Positions 25,443-35,014 are shown, counted from the first letter of the stretch. The stretch: DNA of 64,000 nucleotides from Thiobacillus sp. (GCF_024708915.1 NZ_JANJXQ010000003.1:1-64000), one strand, 5' to 3'. Program-made: numbers and translations. The notes: generated by a model from the letters alone, not told the origin.

Positions 25443-26891
25443 ATCAAATCGCTGAGCTTGCGGGGGACGGCCAACCGGCGCCCCTCGATCCCGTTTTTTC
25501 CCGGCTACCCGTTGCCGGCTGCGATTGCGTTGTCGCTCGGCGCGCTGTATGCCGTGTTCGGCCCGTTCGGGGACGAGCCGCACCTGCTCTTGTTGTGCGG
25601 CGCCCTGCTCGCCTATCTGGCGGTGCGTCTGCGCGGCGAACGGGCCGCGCTCAGGCGGCTCGAACTGGGCATCCTGCGCGCGCGCGAAGGCCTGATGGAG
25701 CCGACGCCGGTCGGGCCGTACGCATGGACCAGCGTCGGCCGTCTCATTTCCGAATACAACACCACGATCGCCAACCTGAGCCTGATGTTTCAGACCGTGG
25801 AGGAATGCCAGGGGCGTTTTCTCAACGAGCGCAACCGCAGCAACACCATTCTGCAAAGCCTGCCCGGCGCCTTGCTGAGCCTGGCCGACGATTTGCGCGT
25901 CACCATCGCCAACCGTCAGGCGGACGCGCTGTTCGGCGTGCGGCCGGGCGCGTTGATCGACGCAAACCTGTTCGAGCTGCTCGATATCAACGAACGCGAC
26001 CGCGAACTGCTGCGCGATGCATTTCTTTACAAGCATGCCATCCGCAACCAGGAAATCGCTCTCAACGTCGGCGGCGGCAAGCGCTTTTTCTCGCTCAATC
26101 TCGCCTTCTACAGCGACGAGGAAAACGACATGGGCGGCGTGCTGATCCTGCAGGACATCACCGAGCACCGGCAACTGATGGAGAGCGTCGCGACGCGCGA
26201 GAAACTGGTGGCGATGGGCCAGCTGGCGGCGGGCGTCGCGCACGAATTGAATACGCCTCTCGGCAATATCCTCGGCTATGCGCAGCTGCTCGACCGGGGC
26301 GCGGCCGAGCATCCGAAACTGGCGGGATATGCCCGCATCATTGCCGACGAGACGCAGCGCTGCTCGCGTGTGGTGCAGGAATTGCTCGACTACGCGCGCA
26401 AGGACAAATGCAGCGGCGAGACCTGCGATCTGAACCATCTGGCGCAGGAGTTGATCGAGACCTTCATCAACTGCAGGCTCAAACGCTACCGTATCGAAAT
26501 CGTGCTGGATCTGTGCCCGGAGCCCCTAGTTGTCGAGGGCGGGTGCGGCCAGCTCGATATCGTCCTGAGCAATCTGCTGGCCAATGCCATCGACGCGCTC
26601 GACAAAACACCGTCGCCGCGCATCGTCGTGCGTACCCGGATGGAAGACACCTATGCCGCCGTCTCCATTGCGGACAATGGCCCGGGTGTGCCGCTGGATA
26701 TCCGCACCCGCTTGTTCGACCCGTTCTTTTCCACCAAGGACGTCGGGCAGGGGTCGGGGCTCGGCTTGTCCATCAGCCAGGCAATCGTCGCAAAACGCGG
26801 CGGCTTCATCGCTTACGATGCCGCGCAAGGCGAAGGTGCGTGCTTCGTCGTCAAACTTCCGGCAGTCGACCTGGAGCGTGCACAATCATGA
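25443..26891 (+). CDS. Membrane sensor histidine kinase with PAS domain
   Basis: About 482 residues. Two N-terminal helices (PLPAAIALSLGALYAVFGPF; LLLLCGALLAYLAVRL) are followed by a PAS domain (about 135-245). The kinase core has H-box VAHELNTPLGNILGYAQLL, N-box NLLANAIDALD, DNGPGVP and GQGSGLGLS, all intact. The start is uncertain: no in-frame ATG exists before the helices. AGAGGT sits 6 nt before an ATC at 25443. In-frame alternatives are GTG 25398, which lies inside the terminator hairpin and lacks an SD, and TTG 25458. It overlaps the sigma-54 activator gene by 4 nt, so they form a two-component pair resembling TspS-type sensors. Confidence 0.88.
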   Translation: MKSLSLRGTANRRPSIPFFPGYPLPAAIALSLGALYAVFGPFGDEPHLLLLCGALLAYLAVRLRGERAALRRLELGILRAREGLMEPTPVGPYAWTSVGRLISEYNTTIANLSLMFQTVEECQGRFLNERNRSNTILQSLPGALLSLADDLRVTIANRQADALFGVRPGALIDANLFELLDINERDRELLRDAFLYKHAIRNQEIALNVGGGKRFFSLNLAFYSDEENDMGGVLILQDITEHRQLMESVATREKLVAMGQLAAGVAHELNTPLGNILGYAQLLDRGAAEHPKLAGYARIIADETQRCSRVVQELLDYARKDKCSGETCDLNHLAQELIETFINCRLKRYRIEIVLDLCPEPLVVEGGCGQLDIVLSNLLANAIDALDKTPSPRIVVRTRMEDTYAAVSIADNGPGVPLDIRTRLFDPFFSTKDVGQGSGLGLSISQAIVAKRGGFIAYDAAQGEGACFVVKLPAVDLERAQS

Positions 26892-28306
26892 AACAGGATG
26901 CCTCCGCCCTTCGCGACGACGGCAAGGACGCCGGCATGGCCGGCGCCATGCCGACCATTCTTGTCACCGAAGACGACCGCAACATGCGCGAGCTGATCCT
27001 TGCCGTGCTGGCCGAATCGTCGATGGCTTTCAGGGTGGCCAGCGCCGAGAACGCGCACGAGGCGATGGATTTTCTCGAAAACAACGACGCCGCCGTCGTT
27101 CTCACCGATCTTCGCATGCCGGGTGCCGATGGCCTTGAGCTGCTCAAGTTCGTGAAGTCGCGGAATCCGCAGACCCAGGTCGTGCTGGTTACCGGTTATG
27201 CCACGGTCGAGTCGGCCATCGACGCCCTCAAGGAGGGGGCCTACGATTACGTCCAGAAACCGTTCGACACCATCAAGCTGCGCTCCGTGGTGGAAAAGGC
27301 GCTCGATTATTTCCTGATCTCGACCGAGAATCGGCGCCTGCGCCGGCAGACGCGCGCCTACGAGGAAAGCGGCGAAATCATCGGCCAATCGCAGGCGAAG
27401 GAACGCGTCGACCGCCTGATCGACGCCGCCGCCGCTTACGACTCCAGCGTGCTGATCTTCGGCGAAAGCGGCAGCGGCAAGGAACTGGTGGCACGCCAGA
27501 TCCATCAGCGCGGCAAGCGCAGCGGCAAATCCTTCGTCGCCATCAACTGCGCGGCGATCCCGGAAAACCTGATTGAAAGCGAGCTGTTCGGCTTCCGCAA
27601 GGGCTCGTTTACCGGTGCCGAGCGCAACAAGCCCGGCCTGTTCGAGATCGCCGACGGCGGCACCCTGTTCCTCGACGAGATCAACAACGCGCCGATGGCC
27701 CTGCAGGCCAAGCTGCTGCGCGTGCTGCAGGACGGCAGTTTTTACCCGACCGGCGCCACCGAACCGGTTCATGTCGACGTCCGCGTGATCGCCGCCAGCA
27801 ACCGGCAGATTCACGAACTGGTGGAAGCCGGCCAGTTCCGCGAAGACCTCTTCTATCGCCTGTCGGTCATGGAGATCAGCGTCCCGCCGCTGCGCGAGCG
27901 GCGCGAGGACATCGCGCTCCTGACCTACTACTTGCTGAACAAGCATACGCTGCGCCTCGGCAAGCACATCGGCGGCGTCAGCACCGCCGTGCTCGGCGCG
28001 CTGATGCGCTACGACTGGCCCGGCAACGTGCGCGAACTGGAAAACATCGTTCAGCGCATGATCATTCTCGCCGAGTCCGACCATATCGATGCCTCGGTGC
28101 TGCCGGCGCGACTGACCGAGCAGAAGGATCCGCGCGGCCGTGCCCTCGACTATCTGCCGCCGCAAAGCCTGGACGAGGTGGAAGCCTATTTCATCCGCAA
28201 GACCCTGCGCGAGACGCACGGCGACCGCGCCCTGGCAGCGGAAATCCTCGGCATCGACAAATCGACCCTGTGGCGCAAGGTCAAGCGCTATGGCATCGAG
28301 GAGTAA
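26888..28306 (+). CDS. NtrC-family sigma-54-dependent response regulator
   Basis: 472 residues in the NtrC order. The receiver (about 22-135) has phospho-acceptor D74 ([10 protein letters not shown]) and K124 (KPFD). The AAA+ domain has Walker A GESGSGKE (192-199), GSFTGA (239-244; a variant of GAFTGA that contacts sigma-54), Walker [13 protein letters not shown] and arginine-finger region [10 protein letters not shown] Fis-type helix-turn-helix ends the protein ([21 protein letters not shown]). It activates RNA polymerase-sigma-54 from a distance after phosphorylation by the overlapping upstream kinase. Two sigma-54 promoters in the window, at 17182 and 23365, are its obvious candidate targets. 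Confidence 0.95.
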   Translation: MKQDASALRDDGKDAGMAGAMPTILVTEDDRNMRELILAVLAESSMAFRVASAENAHEAMDFLENNDAAVVLTDLRMPGADGLELLKFVKSRNPQTQVVLVTGYATVESAIDALKEGAYDYVQKPFDTIKLRSVVEKALDYFLISTENRRLRRQTRAYEESGEIIGQSQAKERVDRLIDAAAAYDSSVLIFGESGSGKELVARQIHQRGKRSGKSFVAINCAAIPENLIESELFGFRKGSFTGAERNKPGLFEIADGGTLFLDEINNAPMALQAKLLRVLQDGSFYPTGATEPVHVDVRVIAASNRQIHELVEAGQFREDLFYRLSVMEISVPPLRERREDIALLTYYLLNKHTLRLGKHIGGVSTAVLGALMRYDWPGNVRELENIVQRMIILAESDHIDASVLPARLTEQKDPRGRALDYLPPQSLDEVEAYFIRKTLRETHGDRALAAEILGIDKSTLWRKVKRYGIEE

Positions 28307-28365
28307 GACAGTGGGAGACTCCCCGCGTCATGTCGGGTTTTGCGATGTTTCCGGCTCGCGCCCCT

Positions 28366-28441
28366 GCGACGGCACGTCCATCGCGGCGGGCACCCGAAAA
28401 GGGCATAAAGGCGCCGCTCCCACATGCTGGGGCCCGCTGCC
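28366..28441. repeat. REP-like element, copy of the 16.8-kb unit
   Basis: About 85% alike by eye to 16825-16898, including GGGCATAAAGGCGCCGCTCC and GGGGCCCGCTGCC. It fills most of the 156-bp gap between the response-regulator gene and gspC. Confidence 0.75.
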
Positions 28442-28462
28442 GAGGTTTGCAGGTTGAACGCG

Positions 28463-29245
28463 ATGCCGCCTGACGCCGTTGCAAACTCGTTGCGCCGCGT
28501 TCGCTGGCTGGGCGCGCCGCTGAATCTGCTGCTTCTGCTGGGGCTGGCCGCCTTGCTGGCGCACTGGACCTGGCGTTTTGCCGCGCCTGTGCCGCCGCTG
28601 CCGGCAAACAGTGCGGATGCCGACATCAAGCTGGACGCGCAGCTGGCGTCGCTGCATGCGGCGCAGCTGTTCGGCGCGGCGCCGGGGCGGGCGGATGCGC
28701 CCGCCGGGCAGGCGACCTCGCTTGACCTGAAGCTGCGCGGGGTGTTTGCCGCATCGGCCGGCAAGGCGATGGCGATCGTCGGGGTGGACGGGCAGGATCA
28801 GGCGGTCGCCCTCGGCGATGAAGTCGTGCCGGGCGTGGTGCTGGACGCGATCGCGCCCGACCACCTGATACTGCTCAACCGCGGGGTGCGCGAACGCCTC
28901 GATCTGGATGCGGCGGGGCGGCCGCTGGCGGGGGGCGATGGCGATACGCCGGTCTCGCGCCAGGAGTTCGAGCAGGCATTGGCCGATCCACAAAGCCTCG
29001 GCGTACAGGCGCGCGCCGAGAGCGGTCCGCTATCCGGCCTGCTGCTGACCTCGGTGGCCAGCGACGGGCTGGCGGCGCGGCTGGGCCTGCAGAGCGGCGA
29101 CACGCTGCGCATGGTCAATGGCATGCCGGTTGCCAATGTGCTGGATTTCGCGCGGCAGCTATCCGGCACGACCAGCATGCAGCGCGTGACCGTGGTGGCG
29201 GAGCGTCAGGGCCAGCCGCTTATTCTTTCTTACAGGCTGCAGTGA
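28463..29245 (+). CDS. gspC: Type II secretion system protein C
   Basis: 260 residues. One N-terminal membrane helix (LNLLLLLGLAALLAHWTWRF) is followed by a periplasmic HR domain (about 65-125: LDLKLRGVFAASAGKAMAIV, GQDQAVALGDEVV) that docks onto the secretin. A C-terminal PDZ domain follows (SGLLLTSVASDGLAARLGLQ, GDTLRMVNGMPV). It links the inner-membrane platform with GspD. It is the first of twelve gsp genes in the order C-N. The start at 28463 places the helix near the N terminus; the REP-like element lies just upstream. Confidence 0.92.
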   Translation: MPPDAVANSLRRVRWLGAPLNLLLLLGLAALLAHWTWRFAAPVPPLPANSADADIKLDAQLASLHAAQLFGAAPGRADAPAGQATSLDLKLRGVFAASAGKAMAIVGVDGQDQAVALGDEVVPGVVLDAIAPDHLILLNRGVRERLDLDAAGRPLAGGDGDTPVSRQEFEQALADPQSLGVQARAESGPLSGLLLTSVASDGLAARLGLQSGDTLRMVNGMPVANVLDFARQLSGTTSMQRVTVVAERQGQPLILSYRLQ

Positions 29246-29249
29246 AACG

Positions 29250-31316
29250 ATGAACGACATGAAAAAAACACGATCGGTCTTTTCTCGCCGTCTGGCCTTG
29301 GGCGTGCTGTGGGTCGCGCTGGCCTGGCCTCCCATGCAGGCCCAGGCCCAGGCTCAGGCCCCGCGCGACCCGGTGGTGCTCAATTTCGTCAATGCCGACA
29401 TTCCCTCGGTGATCAAGGCGGTGGGCGAGCTGACCGGCAAGAACTTTGTCGTTGACCCGCGCGTCAAGGGCACGGTGGTCATCACCTCGGCCAGGCCGGT
29501 GCCGCGCGCCCAGGTATATCCGATCCTGCTGTCCGCGCTGCGCATGCAGGGGTTCGCCGCGATCGAGAGCCACGGCATGGTGAAAATCGTGCCGGAGGGC
29601 GACGCCAAGCAGGATTTCAGCGTGACCCGGGGCAAGCAGATGAACGACAGCGGCGACCGCATCGTCACCCAGGTGTACCCGCTGCAGTACGAGTCCGCCG
29701 CCCAGCTGATGGCGGCGCTGCGGCCGCTGATCAGCCCCAACAATGCCGTCGCGGCACTCGCCAGCAGCAACACCCTGGTGATCACCGACTACGCGGACAA
29801 CGTGCGGCGCCTGAACGCGATCATCGCGGCGGTCGACCAGCCGGGCGCCAACGACACCGCCTTGATCCGGCTGAACCACGTGTCGGCGGTGGACGTGGCG
29901 CAGTCGCTGGGACGGCTGATGAGCGACGGCGCGGCGGCGGCGGGGCAGCCGGGCAGCGCGCGGCTGCTGATCGTGCCGGACGTGCGCTCGAATTCGCTGC
30001 TGGTGCGCAGCGACAATCCCGCGCGCATCCAGACGCTGCGCGGTCTGGTCGCCGGGCTCGACGTGGCGGGGGCGGCGGGCGGCAACATTCATGTGGTGTA
30101 TCTGCGCAATGCGGAGGCGACGAAGCTGGCTGAAACGCTGCGCGGCATTCTGGCGGGCGAGGCGCCGGCCGCGCTGGAGCGTGTCGGCGCGGCGGCCACC
30201 ACGCCGGCCGCCAGCCCGGTGCCGGCCATCGCGCCGGTCTCCGGCGCCGCGGGCGGCAGCATGATCCTTGCCGACGCGGCCACCAACTCGCTCGTCATCA
30301 GCGCGCCGGACGTGACCTACAACGCCCTGCGCGCGGTGATCGACAAGCTCGACGCGCGCCGCGCGCAGGTGTTCGTCGAGGCGCTGGTGGTGGAGATCAC
30401 CGCGGAGAAGGCGGCGGAATTCGGCATCCAGTGGCAGGACCTGCGCAACCTGCGCGATAGCGGCACCAACTTCATCGGCGGCACCAACCTCGGCGGCCGC
30501 AATACCGGCAGCAACATCCTCGACGCCGCGGTCAACCTCGGCACCGTGGGGCAGGGGCTGAACATCGGCGTCGTCAGCGGAACGATCAACATCCCTGGTC
30601 TTGGCGAGGTGCTCAATCTCGGCGTGCTGGCGCGCGCGCTCGAGTCGGACGCCAATGCCAACATCCTGTCGACGCCCAATCTGCTGACCATGGACAACGA
30701 GGAGGCGAAAATCGTCGTCGGCCAGAACGTGCCGTTCATCACCGGCCAGTATGCGCAGACCGGTTCCACCACGACGCCCAGCCCGTTCCAGACCATCGAA
30801 CGCCGCGACGTCGGGCTGACGCTCAAGGTGCGTCCGCAGGTGTCGGAAGGCGGATCGATCAAGATGCAGATCTACCAGGAAATTTCCAGCCTGCGCCCGA
30901 CCACCACGGCGACCGACGTGATCACCGACATGCGCTCGATCGATTCCACGGTGCTGGTCGACGACGGCCGCATCATCGTGCTCGGCGGTCTGATCCAGGA
31001 CAGCATGCAGGATGGCGTCGACAAGGTTCCGGTGCTGGGCGACATCCCGCTGCTCGGCCATCTGTTCAGGTCGGAAAAGCGCAAGCGCATGAAAACCAAT
31101 CTGATGGTGTTCCTGCGGCCGCACGTGCTGCGCGATACGGCGAGCGCCGATGCGACGACCGGCGAACGCTACGATTTCATCCGCCAGAAACAGGCCGAGT
31201 TCCGCATGCAGCCGCATTTCGCCCTGCCCGACATGCAGATGGACCCGTTGCCCGAGCTGACCAATCCGCCGCTGCCCGCGCCCGCCGGCCAGCCGCAATC
31301 GCCGGCACCCCGATGA
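29250..31316 (+). CDS. gspD: Type II secretion secretin
   Basis: 688 residues; outer-membrane multimeric channel. The signal peptide (ending MQAQAQAQA) precedes an N0 domain (NFVNADIPSVIKAVGELTGK) and N1-N3 repeats with NNTL-like motifs (SSNTLVITDYADNVRRLNAI, RSNSLLVRS, ATNSLVISAP). The secretin core with VPFITG and the C-terminal signature VPVLGDIPLLGHLFRSEKRK completes it. A final proline-rich tail of about 40 residues may bind a pilotin. Starts at 29250 or, equally well, at the Met codon at 29259. It lies 4 bp after gspC and overlaps gspE by 4 nt. Confidence 0.96.
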   Translation: MNDMKKTRSVFSRRLALGVLWVALAWPPMQAQAQAQAPRDPVVLNFVNADIPSVIKAVGELTGKNFVVDPRVKGTVVITSARPVPRAQVYPILLSALRMQGFAAIESHGMVKIVPEGDAKQDFSVTRGKQMNDSGDRIVTQVYPLQYESAAQLMAALRPLISPNNAVAALASSNTLVITDYADNVRRLNAIIAAVDQPGANDTALIRLNHVSAVDVAQSLGRLMSDGAAAAGQPGSARLLIVPDVRSNSLLVRSDNPARIQTLRGLVAGLDVAGAAGGNIHVVYLRNAEATKLAETLRGILAGEAPAALERVGAAATTPAASPVPAIAPVSGAAGGSMILADAATNSLVISAPDVTYNALRAVIDKLDARRAQVFVEALVVEITAEKAAEFGIQWQDLRNLRDSGTNFIGGTNLGGRNTGSNILDAAVNLGTVGQGLNIGVVSGTINIPGLGEVLNLGVLARALESDANANILSTPNLLTMDNEEAKIVVGQNVPFITGQYAQTGSTTTPSPFQTIERRDVGLTLKVRPQVSEGGSIKMQIYQEISSLRPTTTATDVITDMRSIDSTVLVDDGRIIVLGGLIQDSMQDGVDKVPVLGDIPLLGHLFRSEKRKRMKTNLMVFLRPHVLRDTASADATTGERYDFIRQKQAEFRMQPHFALPDMQMDPLPELTNPPLPAPAGQPQSPAPR

Positions 31317-32827
31317 ACGCCATGGACACAGCCGCGACCCCCGTTCCGGATCTGCAGCTTGCCATGCTGCTGCCCTACGGTTTTGCCCGGGCGCGCGGAG
31401 TGGTGGTGGGGCGGCGCGTCGGCGATGAAATGGAGATATGGCTGCGCGAGGGGGCCGAGTCGGCGACGCTGGCCGAGGTGCGGCGCATCCTGAAGTGCCC
31501 GTTGCAGCCGCAGGTGCTGACGCCGGAGCGGTTCGAGCAGGTCCTGGCCCAGGCCTATGCGCGCGGCGAAAACCAGGCGGCCAATCTGGTCGACGATATG
31601 GAGCAGGGGATGGATCTGCGGCAGCTGGCGCAGGACATTCCCGAGGTGGCCGACCTGCTGGAAAGCGAGGACGACGCGCCGATCATTCGCCTGATCAATG
31701 CGTTGCTGACGCAGGCGCTGCGCGAGAACGCGTCCGACATCCACATCGAGCCGTTCGAGACGCGTTCGGTGGTGCGCTTCCGCATGGACGGCGCGCTGCG
31801 CGACGTGATCGAGCCGAAGCGCGCGCTGCACGCGGCGATCGTGTCGCGCATCAAGGTGATGGCGCAGCTCGACATCGCCGAAAAGCGCCTGCCGCAGGAC
31901 GGCCGCATCACGCTGCGTCTGGCCGGACGGCCGGTCGACGTGCGGGTGTCGACGCTGCCTACCGGCCATGGCGAGCGCGCGGTGCTGCGCCTGCTCGACA
32001 AGCAGGCGGGGCGGCTGGAACTGGGGCGGCTCGGTATGAACGAATCCACGCTCGCCGGACTCGACGCGCTGATCCACCGGCCGCACGGCATCGTGCTGGT
32101 GACCGGGCCGACCGGCTCGGGCAAGACCACCACGCTGTATGCGGCGCTGTCGCGGCTCGACGCCGGGGCGCTCAACATCATGACGGTGGAGGATCCGATC
32201 GAGTACGACCTCGACGGCGTCGGCCAGACCCAGGCCAATCCGCGCATCGACCTGACTTTCGCGCGCGCGCTGCGCGCCATCCTGCGGCAGGATCCGGACG
32301 TCATCATGATCGGCGAAATCCGCGACCTGGAGACTGCGCAGATCGCGGTGCAGGCCTCGCTCACCGGCCATCTGGTGCTGGCGACGCTGCACACCAACGA
32401 CGCCGCCAGCTCGGTGACGCGCCTGATCGACATGGGGATCGAACCCTTCCTGCTGGCGTCGAGCCTGCTCGGCGTGCTGGGCCAGCGCCTGGTGCGCCGG
32501 CTGTGCCCGCTGTGCCGCCAGCCGCACGAAGCGGGCGACAAGGAAATTGCGGCGCTGGGGCAGCCCGCTCCGAACGGACCGCTGTACCGGGCGGTCGGCT
32601 GCCCCAACTGCAACTCGACGGGTTACCGCGGCCGCACCGGGATATACGAACTGTTCGCCGTCGACGAAACCCTGCGCCGCATGATTCACGACGGCGCCGC
32701 CGAACAGGATCTGCGTGCCTACGCGATGGCGCACGGCATGGTCAGCCTGCGTCAGGACGGCATGCGCTGGGTGCGCGCCGGCGACACCGCGCTGGAAGAA
32801 GTGCTGCGCGTGACGCGCGAGAGCTGA
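31313..32827 (+). CDS. gspE: Type II secretion ATPase
   Basis: 504 residues; cytoplasmic hexameric motor. An N1E-type N-terminal region is followed by the core with Walker A GPTGSGKTTTLYAAL, Asp box (IMTVEDPIEYDLDGVGQTQ), Walker B (RQDPDVIMIGEIRDLETAQI) and His box (GHLVLATLHTNDAASSVTRL). The zinc-binding module CPLCRQPHE ... CPNC is intact. ATGA overlap with gspD stop. It drives pseudopilus assembly by gspG-K through GspF and GspL. Confidence 0.97.
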   Translation: MNAMDTAATPVPDLQLAMLLPYGFARARGVVVGRRVGDEMEIWLREGAESATLAEVRRILKCPLQPQVLTPERFEQVLAQAYARGENQAANLVDDMEQGMDLRQLAQDIPEVADLLESEDDAPIIRLINALLTQALRENASDIHIEPFETRSVVRFRMDGALRDVIEPKRALHAAIVSRIKVMAQLDIAEKRLPQDGRITLRLAGRPVDVRVSTLPTGHGERAVLRLLDKQAGRLELGRLGMNESTLAGLDALIHRPHGIVLVTGPTGSGKTTTLYAALSRLDAGALNIMTVEDPIEYDLDGVGQTQANPRIDLTFARALRAILRQDPDVIMIGEIRDLETAQIAVQASLTGHLVLATLHTNDAASSVTRLIDMGIEPFLLASSLLGVLGQRLVRRLCPLCRQPHEAGDKEIAALGQPAPNGPLYRAVGCPNCNSTGYRGRTGIYELFAVDETLRRMIHDGAAEQDLRAYAMAHGMVSLRQDGMRWVRAGDTALEEVLRVTRES

Positions 32828-32840
32828 GGGGGGCGGGCGC

Positions 32841-34058
32841 ATGGCTGCATTCCGCTACGAGGCCTACGATGCCGCCGGCCGCCTGCACAAGGGCGTACTG
32901 GAAGCCGACACCGCGCGCCAGTTGCGCGCCCGGCTGCGCGAGCGGGGCTGGCTGGCGGCCGAGGTGGCGGGCGTGTCCGCAGAGTCGATGGGGCGCGGCG
33001 GCAGCCGCTGGCGCTGGCGGCGCGGCCTGTCCGGCACGCAGCTCTCCCTGGTCACGCGGCAGTTCGCCACCCTGCTGGCCGCCGGCCTGCCGGTGGAGCA
33101 GACGCTCAATGCCCTGATCGAGCAGGCCGATACCGATTATCAGCGCCAGGTGCTGGCCGGTGTGCGCGGCGAGGTATTGGCGGGGCATTCGCTGGCGCGC
33201 GCGCTGCAGAAGTATCCGCGCGTGTTCCCCGAGCTGTACGTCACCCTGGTCGCGGCGGGCGAGCAGTCCGGACGGCTGGGCGACGTGATGGAGCGGCTGG
33301 CCGACTACACCGAATCGCAGCAGGCGCTGCGGCAAAAGGTCGGGCTGGCCTTCGTCTATCCGGCGATCGTCACGCTGGTGGCGGGCGCGGTGGTGCTCGG
33401 CCTGCTGACTTACGTGGTGCCGCAGGTGGTGAACGTGTTCCAGAACACCCAGCAGACCTTGCCGTGGCTCACCCGCGCGCTGATCGGGCTGAGCGATTTC
33501 CTGCGCGCCAGCTGGTGGCTGTGGCTGGCCGCGATCGGCGCGGCGACGTGGGCGGCGCGGCGCGCGCTGGCCCGGCCGCAGTCGCGCCTGCGCTTTCATC
33601 GCTGGCTGCTGCGGCTGCCGTTGGCGGGGACGTTGGTGCGCGGCGTCGACAGCGCGCAGCTGGCGAGCACGCTGGCCATCCTGGTCGGCAGCGGGGTGCC
33701 GTTGCTGGCGGCGCTGCAGGCCGGCGCCGGGGTGGTGAACAACCTGCCGATGCGGCAGGCGGTGGAGGAGGCGGCGCGCAAGGTGCGCGAAGGCGGCAGC
33801 CTCTCCCGCGCGCTCGCCGCTGCCAGACTGTTTCCGCCGATGCTGGTGCACATGATCGCCAGCGGCGAGGCGAGCGGCCGCCTGGTGCACATGCTGGAGC
33901 GCGCCGCCGCGCAGCAGAGCCGGGAAATGGAGAACCGCGCGATGGGGCTGACCAGCCTGCTGGAGCCTTTGCTGATCGTGGCGATGGGTGGGGTGGTACT
34001 GGTGATCGTGCTGGCGATCCTGCTGCCGATTTTCGAGATGAATCAACTGGTGCATTGA
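32841..34058 (+). CDS. gspF: Type II secretion inner-membrane platform protein
   Basis: 405 residues, the family length. Two homologous T2SSF domains are seen (VTRQFATLLAAGLPVEQTLN and, in the second half, ASTLAILVGSGVPLLAALQ). Three membrane helices lie around residues 170-195, 220-240 and 375-400. The N-terminal FRYEAYDAAGRLHKGVLEA is typical. It is the polytopic core of the assembly platform, coupling GspE to the pseudopilins. It begins 13 bp after gspE, in an operon. Confidence 0.96.
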   Translation: MAAFRYEAYDAAGRLHKGVLEADTARQLRARLRERGWLAAEVAGVSAESMGRGGSRWRWRRGLSGTQLSLVTRQFATLLAAGLPVEQTLNALIEQADTDYQRQVLAGVRGEVLAGHSLARALQKYPRVFPELYVTLVAAGEQSGRLGDVMERLADYTESQQALRQKVGLAFVYPAIVTLVAGAVVLGLLTYVVPQVVNVFQNTQQTLPWLTRALIGLSDFLRASWWLWLAAIGAATWAARRALARPQSRLRFHRWLLRLPLAGTLVRGVDSAQLASTLAILVGSGVPLLAALQAGAGVVNNLPMRQAVEEAARKVREGGSLSRALAAARLFPPMLVHMIASGEASGRLVHMLERAAAQQSREMENRAMGLTSLLEPLLIVAMGGVVLVIVLAILLPIFEMNQLVH

Positions 34059-34091
34059 TGTGCCAGCCAGCACGCACATAAAGGACATGGC

Positions 34092-34538
34092 ATGAAACTC
34101 AGACTTGCTCATCCACCCCGCGCCGCGCGCGGCTTCACCCTGATCGAGATCATGGTGGTGGTCGCGATTCTCGGCATTCTCGCCGCACTGGTGGTGCCGA
34201 AGATCATGGGCCGCCCGGACGAGGCGCGCATCGTCGCCGCCAAGCAGGACATCGCCGCGATCAAGCAGGCGTTGAACCTGTATCGCCTCGACAATGTGCG
34301 CTACCCGACCACCGAGCAGGGGCTGCAGGCGCTGGTGGAAAAACCGGTCTCGGGCCCGATCCCCGGCAACTGGAAAACCGGCGGCTATCTGGAGCGCCTG
34401 CCCAACGATCCCTGGGGGGCGCCGTACCAGTACCTCAACCCCGGATTGCGCGGCGAAATCGACATCTTCAGCCTCGGCGCGGACAGTGCGGCGGGCGGCG
34501 AGGGCAACAACAGGGACATCGGTTCGTGGGAGTTGTAG
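34092..34538 (+). CDS. gspG: Major pseudopilin
   Basis: 148 residues. The prepilin signal is clear: a short basic leader ending RAARG, cut before FTLIEIMVVVAILGILAALV with the conserved Glu at +5. The globular domain keeps the GspG-specific calcium loop and ends with GGEGNNRDIGSWEL. It forms the shaft of the type II secretion pseudopilus. Processing would need a prepilin peptidase (PilD/GspO), which is not encoded in this window. It overlaps gspH by 13 nt. Confidence 0.97.
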   Translation: MKLRLAHPPRAARGFTLIEIMVVVAILGILAALVVPKIMGRPDEARIVAAKQDIAAIKQALNLYRLDNVRYPTTEQGLQALVEKPVSGPIPGNWKTGGYLERLPNDPWGAPYQYLNPGLRGEIDIFSLGADSAAGGEGNNRDIGSWEL

Positions 34539-35014
34539 GCCAGCGCGGCTTCACCCTGATCGAGATTCTCGTGGTGCTGGCGATCATCGGCATCATGGTG
34601 GGCCTGGCAGGGGTGCGCATGATGCCGGACGACGATCGCGCGGTGCGCGGCGAGGCGCAGCGGCTGGCGCTGCTGCTCGAGCAGGCGCGCGACCAGGCGG
34701 TGGCGTCGGGCGAGCCGATCGGGTTTTCGGTGGAACAGCGTGGTTACCGCTTCTGGTCGCTCGACGCCGACAACCAGTGGGTGCCGCACGGCGGCGACGA
34801 ATTGTTGCGGGACCGCCCGCTGGCGGACGACGTGCGGCTGGCAGCGCTGCGGGTGAACCAGGCCAGCCTGGCGGCAGGCGAGCGCCTGCTGTTCCTGCCG
34901 TCCGGCGGCAACGCGCCGTTCACCGCCGATCTGGCGCTCAATGCGGCGCATGCGCGCATCCGCGGCGACAGCCTCGGCCGGGTGCGGATCGAACATGCGG
35001 AGGCGGCGCAGTGA
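34526..35014 (+). CDS. gspH: Minor pseudopilin GspH
   Basis: 162 residues starting with GTG at 34526 inside the end of gspG. The leader MGVVGQRG is followed by FTLIEILVVLAIIGIMVGLA, the class III prepilin helix. The rest (LALLLEQARDQAVASGEPIGF, GYRFWSLD) is characteristic of GspH/FimT-like minor pseudopilins. It overlaps gspI by 4 nt (GTGA). It probably belongs to the tip-assembly set with I, J and K. Confidence 0.92.
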   Translation: MGVVGQRGFTLIEILVVLAIIGIMVGLAGVRMMPDDDRAVRGEAQRLALLLEQARDQAVASGEPIGFSVEQRGYRFWSLDADNQWVPHGGDELLRDRPLADDVRLAALRVNQASLAAGERLLFLPSGGNAPFTADLALNAAHARIRGDSLGRVRIEHAEAAQ

